Part shown: positions 48,589 through 53,671 of the stretch, one piece after another
Position numbering within the stretch: the stretch's first letter is position 1
Layout: each line of letters starts with the position of its first letter
From: Prochlorococcus sp. HOT208_60m_808M21
Lineage (GTDB): Bacteria; Cyanobacteriota; Cyanobacteriia; PCC-6307; Cyanobiaceae
Length of the DNA: 53,671 nucleotides
Assembly: GCA_002026005.1 (NCBI GenBank)
Contig: MWOX01000353.1
Coordinates: 1 to 53,671 of the forward strand
Direction: 5' to 3'
Notes under the pieces: generated by a model
Told to the model about the DNA's origin: nothing
The model's database searches: none
What the model saw: only the letters and a program-made list of their open reading frames with translations
Position numbers and translations under genes: made by a program

Positions 48589-50241
48589 TTAAGCTATTTC
48601 ATTTAAAGCGGTTTCTAAAGCTTCTTTTCTTGTCTCAATGATGCCTTCAACTCCAAACTTAGCTAATCTATCCTTTACTTTTTCATTAGCACCAGCAACA
48701 AATGCTTTTCTGGAATTATTTTTTGCTTCTTGCATCATATCCTCAATTGCAAGAGTCGCCGTCACTCCAAGTCTTGGTACATCAGTGATATCTAATATCA
48801 AAACCTTGTAGTTTCTTACTAGCATCATCCTCTCAGATATACCTTTAGCTGCTCCAAAACTTAGTGGTCCTTTAAGTCTAAATAACATTACTTCACCTGA
48901 ACATCTATCTAGTAGTGCTTTTTCATCAGCAGGTAATGCATTTTTAGCTTGATCATCTTTTGATAAAGGATTATCCTCATCCATACCTTCTAGTTGAGTT
49001 TGTGTTATTGAATCAATTGTGAGCATATTGGCTATGAATACACCAACTAAAACTGCCCAAATTAAATCCCAAAAAACTGTCATTAGCAGTACGCCGTACA
49101 TTACAACTGCAGTTTTTAAAGATAATTTGTGAGCCCTCCTCAAGAACCCCCAATCAATAATATCTAGACCTACTTTTATAAGAATTCCTGCTAGCAAGGC
49201 AGTTGGTATTTGCTCAGCTAAAGGACCTGCACCAACTAAAACTATCAATAAGACAACTGAATGAACCATACCAGAAATGGGAGTGGATCCTCCAGATTTA
49301 ACATTAATAACTGTTCTCATTGTTGCTCCTGCTCCAGGTAGACCTGAAAATAGACCTGCTACAGCATTTCCTATTCCTTGACCAATAAGTTCTCTATCAG
49401 AATTATGTTTTGTTTGAGATATATTGTCGGCTACTAGAGATGTTAGTAGGGAGTCAATTGCACCAAGCACTGCGAGGACTAATCCTGCTTTAAAAATAAT
49501 TGGAAAATATTGATTAAAACTTGGGAAATTTAAAGATGGGACTCCCCTTGGAATTTCTCCAATTCTATCAATGGCTCCATCTCCAAAAATTAAAATTGAT
49601 ATAGGAGTTACTATCAATAGTGCTAAGAGAGGAGAAGGTACCCACTGACTTATTTTTCTAGGAGTAAGAAATACAATACCTAGAGTCATTATTGCTACTC
49701 CAATAGCAGCACCGTTTGGCTGGAAATTTGAAAATACAGTAGATAATGATTCGACTACTCCACCACGAGTGCTAATTCCTAATAATGGACCAATCTGCAG
49801 CGCAATGATTATTACTCCAATACCAGACATAAATCCTGAAACAACAGAATATGGAACTAAAGTAATATATTTACCTAGTTTTAAAATCCCAAATAATATT
49901 TGCAGTAAGCCCCCAATTACTACAGCTGCCATCACTAAAGGTAAAATTTGTCCTGCAGTCAGATCTCTAGGAACTCCCACTGCTGCTAAGCCTGCTACTA
50001 CGCCAGCAACAGTTACACTCATAGGACCGGTAGGCCCACTAACTTGAGCAGGTGTTCCTCCGAATAATGCTGCTAAAAAACCAACTACTACTGCCCCATA
50101 TAGTCCATAAATTGCTCCGCCAGGTCCTAATGCTGCATTACCAAAAGCAAGAGCGAGAGGCAAAGCCACCACTGCGGCTGTGATACCTCCGAGAATATCG
50201 CCTCTTACATTCTTTAGATGAAATCCATTAATTATTTTCAA
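48589..50241 (-). CDS. bicA: SulP-family bicarbonate transporter BicA
   Basis: A SulP anion transporter of 550 residues that likely imports bicarbonate with sodium. It has about 12-14 membrane segments, starting with NVRGDILGGITAAVVALP and including the signature GPTGPMSVTVAG, and a C-terminal STAS domain (about 425-550). I place the start at TTG 50241, since AAGGAG lies seven bases before it; the longer GTG at 50265 would place this Shine-Dalgarno inside the gene. It is first in the bicA-sbtA-sbtB operon. The two transporter types together suggest low- and high-affinity uptake. Confidence 0.9.
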   Translation of the reverse strand: MKIINGFHLKNVRGDILGGITAAVVALPLALAFGNAALGPGGAIYGLYGAVVVGFLAALFGGTPAQVSGPTGPMSVTVAGVVAGLAAVGVPRDLTAGQILPLVMAAVVIGGLLQILFGILKLGKYITLVPYSVVSGFMSGIGVIIIALQIGPLLGISTRGGVVESLSTVFSNFQPNGAAIGVAIMTLGIVFLTPRKISQWVPSPLLALLIVTPISILIFGDGAIDRIGEIPRGVPSLNFPSFNQYFPIIFKAGLVLAVLGAIDSLLTSLVADNISQTKHNSDRELIGQGIGNAVAGLFSGLPGAGATMRTVINVKSGGSTPISGMVHSVVLLIVLVGAGPLAEQIPTALLAGILIKVGLDIIDWGFLRRAHKLSLKTAVVMYGVLLMTVFWDLIWAVLVGVFIANMLTIDSITQTQLEGMDEDNPLSKDDQAKNALPADEKALLDRCSGEVMLFRLKGPLSFGAAKGISERMMLVRNYKVLILDITDVPRLGVTATLAIEDMMQEAKNNSRKAFVAGANEKVKDRLAKFGVEGIIETRKEALETALNEIA

Positions 50242-50248
50242 AGATACT

Positions 50249-50254
50249 CTCCTT
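50249..50254 (-). promoter_or_regulatory. Shine-Dalgarno site of bicA
   Basis: AAGGAG on the minus strand is seven bases before the TTG at 50241-50239. This spacing decides the bicA start against the in-frame GTG at 50265. Confidence 0.7.
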
Positions 50255-50463
50255 AAAATAAACACTTAACTAAAAGATATTATCTCTTTATGACGTAAAT
50301 TTGTGAAAAATGAAGTTTGTGCAAAATATTTTTGTAACTTTTTTTGCTCTTATTAAATAAATTTTAGTTAATTTTCCTGAACAAAATTAGTCTCTGATTG
50401 ATTTATGTGCGAGGCAAGCGATTAATGTATTAGGTAAATATTTTTAATTTAAATAATATTCAA

Positions 50464-51465
50464 ATGAATTCGATTATTCGTCCTAGAAGATTAAGAAGAA
50501 CTGAAGCAATTAGAGAAATGGTTAGAGAGAACCATCTAGCGGCATCTGACTTTATATATCCATTATTTATTCATGAAAAAGATTTTAAAGAGGAAATTTC
50601 AGCAATGCCCGGAACTTACAGATGGGATATTAATGGCTTAACAAAGGAAGTTACTAGGGCATGGGAATTGGGAATAAGGTGTGTGGTTCTTTTCCCGAAA
50701 ATCAACGATAGCCTAAAGACTGAAGATGGAGCAGAATGTTTTAATGAAGACGGTTTAATACCTAAAGCTATTCGAATATTAAAAAAAGAGATTCCTGAAA
50801 TGGCAATAATGACAGATGTTGCCTTGGACCCATATTCTTGTGATGGTCATGACGGATTAGTTGATGATACTGGAAAGATATTGAATGACGAAACAATCGA
50901 AATTTTAAAAAAACAAGCTTTAACACAAGCAAGAGCTGGAGCTGATTTTATTGGCCCTAGTGACATGATGGATGGGAGAGTTGGAGCAATTAGGACTGCT
51001 CTTGATAGTGAAGGATTTAATGATGTAGGAATTATAAGTTATACAGCTAAATATTCATCTGCTTATTATGGTCCATTTAGAACTGCATTAGATTCGGCTC
51101 CTAGAGAAAATAGTAAGAAAATAATTCCAGACAATAAGTCTACATATCAAATGGACCCTGCCAATTCAAAAGAGGCTTTAATTGAATCTGCATTGGATCA
51201 GTATGAAGGAGCTGATATTTTGATGGTAAAACCAGGAATTTCATATTTGGATATTGTTTATAGACTAAGCACATTTTCAAATAAGCCCATAGCTGCATAC
51301 AACGTTAGTGGGGAGTACTCTATGGTAAAGTCTGCTGCTATGAAAAACTGGATTAATGAAAAAGATATTGTTTTAGAAACGTTGCTTAGTTTCAAAAGAG
51401 CAGGAGCAAAACTGATACTCACTTATCATGCTTGCGATGCATCTAAATGGTTGCAGGATAATTAA
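50464..51465 (+). CDS. hemB: Delta-aminolevulinic acid dehydratase (porphobilinogen synthase)
   Basis: HemB condenses two 5-aminolevulinate molecules to porphobilinogen on the way to heme and chlorophyll. The Schiff-base lysines are K196 in YTAKYSSAYYG and K256 in MVKPGISYLD. The metal region reads DVALDPYSCDGHDG, without the three-cysteine zinc site of animal enzymes, so a magnesium-dependent form is likely. Length 333 is normal. It is divergent from bicA with about 220 bases between; the gap shows no gene. The VOC protein gene follows 62 bases later. Confidence 0.97.
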   Translation: MNSIIRPRRLRRTEAIREMVRENHLAASDFIYPLFIHEKDFKEEISAMPGTYRWDINGLTKEVTRAWELGIRCVVLFPKINDSLKTEDGAECFNEDGLIPKAIRILKKEIPEMAIMTDVALDPYSCDGHDGLVDDTGKILNDETIEILKKQALTQARAGADFIGPSDMMDGRVGAIRTALDSEGFNDVGIISYTAKYSSAYYGPFRTALDSAPRENSKKIIPDNKSTYQMDPANSKEALIESALDQYEGADILMVKPGISYLDIVYRLSTFSNKPIAAYNVSGEYSMVKSAAMKNWINEKDIVLETLLSFKRAGAKLILTYHACDASKWLQDN

Positions 51466-51527
51466 AAACTCATTATTAACAAAAATTTGGTTTATTCTTA
51501 GATTAATAATAAATTAAATACTTTGTT

Positions 51528-51914
51528 TTGAAGTTATCACAAGAAGTTAATAGGATTGGTCATATCGCCCTTAGAGTAGAGAATCTCGAAAGGGCCAAAT
51601 CTTTTTATATTAAACTTGGTATGAATTTAGTTTGGGACGATAAAGATTGGTCTTATTTAGAAGCTGGTAAAGGGAAAGATGGACTTGCTTTGTTAGGCCC
51701 TAGCTACAAAGCTGCTGGACCACACTTTGCTTTTCATTTTGAAAATAAAAAAGAAGTGGAAAATATTCAAAATGATTTAAAGAATTCTGGTGTAAAAGTT
51801 GGCCCTTTACATGAACATAGAGATGGAACAGCATCTTTTTATATGAAGGATACTGAAGGAAACTGGCTCGAGATGCTTTATGTTCCTCCTGAAGGGATCC
51901 AATCGAATATTTGA
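51528..51914 (+). CDS. VOC-superfamily (glyoxalase/bleomycin-resistance fold) protein
   Basis: A 128-residue single-chain VOC fold built from two repeats of beta-alpha-beta-beta-beta. The first repeat begins RIGHIALRVENLERAKSFYIKLG, with a metal-ligand histidine at 12, and the second begins HFAFHFENKKEVENIQNDL; the terminal WLEMLYVPP has the conserved glutamate. The length matches lactoylglutathione lyase-like proteins, but substrate cannot be assigned. The start is TTG at 51528; no in-frame ATG exists at the N-terminus. It directly precedes mutS2. Confidence 0.82.
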   Translation: MKLSQEVNRIGHIALRVENLERAKSFYIKLGMNLVWDDKDWSYLEAGKGKDGLALLGPSYKAAGPHFAFHFENKKEVENIQNDLKNSGVKVGPLHEHRDGTASFYMKDTEGNWLEMLYVPPEGIQSNI

Positions 51915-51924
51915 TTCTTTTTTT

Positions 51925-53671
51925 ATGAAAGAGAAAAGTTATTCTAAAAAATCATATTCAGATAACACCTTAGGAGAAGAATCTATAAGCCTTTTAGAGT
52001 GGGATACATTAAAAAAGCATTTATCTTCATTCGCCTTAACGGAAATGGGTAAACGAGCAATTTTAAGTTTTGCTATTCCTTCAGAATACGAAGCCTCTAA
52101 AAGACTGTTGAATGAAACTGTTGAAATAAATGAGCTAGAAAATAATTTAGATAAATCAATTAGTTTTTCTGGGGTTTTTGATATTAGTAGGAATATTGAA
52201 ATTTGTTCTAAGGGAGGTGTAATTGCATCTTCTGAATTGTTAGAAATAGCGAAAACAATTGCTGCAGCAAGAAATTTAAAAAAAATCTTATTAGATTTTG
52301 AAGAAAGGCCTTATATTTCATCATTTACAAAAAATTTAATTGACCATCAGAATATCGAAATGATTTTTAAAAAAGGCATTGAATCTAATGGAAGGATTTC
52401 AGACAATGCAAGTAATGAACTATCTATTCTTAGAAAAGAATTATTATCTAAGAAACTTGAAAGAAAAATATTAGTTGAAAAATTTATTCAAAAGAAATTA
52501 GCTTATTTGCAAGATACTACTATTGGAGATCGATATGGTAGGCCTGTTTTAGCAGTCAAAGTTAATTATGTAGATAAATTTAAAGGCATAATTCATGACT
52601 CTTCATCCTCAGGAAATACAGTATATTTTGAGCCTGAAAGTGTAGTTATTAAAGGTAATAAGATTGCTTCTTTAGAGGCTAGGATCACAGCAGAAGAATT
52701 TAAATTACTTAAGAAATGGTCCCAAGTTGTTAGTGATAATTCAGAAAGTCTTATTGAAATGGCATCCATTTTATTGAGATTAGAAAATGCTCTAACTCGT
52801 TCAAGATATTCGAAATGGATTGGAGGCAAAAATCCTACCTTTGATAAAAATCCTATTATTTCTTTAATTGGTTTTTCTCATCCGTTATTGATTTGGGAAC
52901 ATAAGAAAAAAGGAGGCCCTCCCCCAGTGGCTGTCGATTTTCTTATAAATAGAAATATTAAGGTTGTAGCTATTACAGGTCCAAATACTGGAGGTAAAAC
53001 GGCAGCTTTAAAAGGTTTGGGTTTGTCTTTACTTATGGCTAGAGCAGGATTATTGATACCCTCAACTAATAACCCTATTATCCCTTTTTGTCCAAATATA
53101 TTTGTGGATATAGGAGATAATCAATCATTAGAAGAAAATTTATCTACCTTCAGTGGACATATATCCCGCATAAAAGAGATATTGGATTCACTTGATAATA
53201 AGAGAGGATTATCTGTTGTTTTGTTAGATGAGATTGGATCTGGTACAGATCCTCTTGAAGGAAGCGCTCTTGCTATGGCTTTATTAAAAGAATTTGCAAA
53301 TAAATCTGATATCACTTTGGCAACTACACATTATGGAGATATTAAGGCTCTAAAATATAATGACTCAAGATTTGAAAACGCATCAGTTGCCTTTGATGAG
53401 GATTCTTTGAAGCCAAAGTATATACTCAACTGGGGAATTCCCGGGAGAAGTAATGCTTTGTCAATTTCAAAGAGAATTGGTCTCGATGACAGCATACTTA
53501 ATGAGGCTGCAAATTATCTAAAGCCAAAAGAGGTTGATAATATTAACAGTATTATTAAAGGACTTGAGGAAGAGAGGATTAAGCAACAAAAATCTGCAGA
53601 AGAGGCTGCAGAACTTATTGCAAGGACTGAAATATTACATGATGAACTGAAGAGAAATTATGAATATCAAA
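51925..53671 (+). CDS. mutS2: MutS2 endonuclease (N-terminal part, runs off the end)
   Basis: About 582 codons from the ATG at 51925 to the right edge, without a stop. The MutS ATPase Walker A GPNTGGKT is at residues 352-359, preceded by the core and lever parts (SLLEWDTLKKHLSSFALTEMGK onward) and followed by the DNIGDNQSLEENLSTFSGH type signature and DEIGSGTDPLEG. It lacks the mismatch-binding domain of MutS, as MutS2 does. The C-terminal Smr nuclease domain would lie past the edge. MutS2 acts on recombination intermediates or stalled ribosomes. It is ten bases after the VOC gene. Confidence 0.95.
   Translation, partial: MKEKSYSKKSYSDNTLGEESISLLEWDTLKKHLSSFALTEMGKRAILSFAIPSEYEASKRLLNETVEINELENNLDKSISFSGVFDISRNIEICSKGGVIASSELLEIAKTIAAARNLKKILLDFEERPYISSFTKNLIDHQNIEMIFKKGIESNGRISDNASNELSILRKELLSKKLERKILVEKFIQKKLAYLQDTTIGDRYGRPVLAVKVNYVDKFKGIIHDSSSSGNTVYFEPESVVIKGNKIASLEARITAEEFKLLKKWSQVVSDNSESLIEMASILLRLENALTRSRYSKWIGGKNPTFDKNPIISLIGFSHPLLIWEHKKKGGPPPVAVDFLINRNIKVVAITGPNTGGKTAALKGLGLSLLMARAGLLIPSTNNPIIPFCPNIFVDIGDNQSLEENLSTFSGHISRIKEILDSLDNKRGLSVVLLDEIGSGTDPLEGSALAMALLKEFANKSDITLATTHYGDIKALKYNDSRFENASVAFDEDSLKPKYILNWGIPGRSNALSISKRIGLDDSILNEAANYLKPKEVDNINSIIKGLEEERIKQQKSAEEAAELIARTEILHDELKRNYEYQ

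Overview
The window is chromosomal DNA from a marine picocyanobacterium, almost certainly a high-light-adapted Prochlorococcus. This rests on the very low G+C content, the dense packing with many abutting or overlapping genes, and the protein set: Mg-protoporphyrin IX methyltransferase, NdhH, a phylloquinone pathway, NarL-type regulator, BicA/SbtA bicarbonate transporters and an unusual thioredoxin reductase. The clade within the high-light group cannot be decided from this stretch. I see no tRNA, rRNA, insertion sequence, prophage or CRISPR array. It reads as core genome rather than a genomic island. No gene-free stretch exceeds 300 bases; the largest are 42524-42786 (clpB2/eno), 46068-46320 (upstream of the thioredoxin reductase), 30038-30250 (upstream of pgk), 50242-50463 (bicA/hemB) and 37323-37512 (rplA/rplJ).

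Layout. Positions 1-7300 hold a truncated secreted or anchored protein, a rhodanese, trpB, a SUI1 factor, cysC, purE, chlM, a NarL-type response regulator, a cysteine desulfurase and rsmH. Positions 7300-13600 hold ndhH and a phylloquinone block: DHNA-CoA thioesterase, menE-menC-menA as a translationally coupled operon, and isochorismate synthase. Positions 13500-17700 hold gshB/grxC, prfB (expressed by +1 recoding), a small membrane-protein gene split by an A9 run, ybeY, dgkA and trpG. Positions 17700-30000 hold a metallo-beta-lactamase-fold protein without the usual metal motif, hisC, argS, nadC, mnmE, a DUF2062 protein, rel/spoT, a twin-cassette ABC ATPase, rluD and rbgA. Positions 30250-36320 hold pgk, a lineage-type hypothetical, murG, a CobC/CobD-like aminotransferase, pyrD and rnhA. 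Positions 36370-42520, all on the minus strand, run clpB2-secE-nusG-rplK-rplA-rplJ-rplL, with a structured L10 leader before rplJ and a hairpin after rplL. Positions 42787-53671 hold eno, a UbiB/ABC1 kinase with a coupled helical partner, a thioredoxin reductase lacking NADPH motifs, the bicA-sbtA-sbtB inorganic-carbon operon, hemB, a VOC protein and the start of mutS2.

How the genes work together. Several units serve photosynthesis: chlorophyll and tetrapyrrole synthesis (hemB, chlM), phylloquinone for photosystem I (men genes), NDH-1 (ndhH), bicarbonate uptake (bicA, sbtA, sbtB), and a thioredoxin reductase likely driven by ferredoxin. The rest is translation, cell wall, nucleotide and amino acid housekeeping. 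Many convergent pairs end within a few bases of each other or overlap, leaving no room for conventional terminators.

The points most worth a second look are the A9-split small membrane gene after prfB, the NADPH-motif-less thioredoxin reductase facing the bicarbonate operon, the short SbtB without its C-terminal cysteine loop, the metal-motif-less MBL protein, and the 14-bp perfect inverted repeat between clpB2 and eno. I did not find a convincing wholly new multi-gene system.
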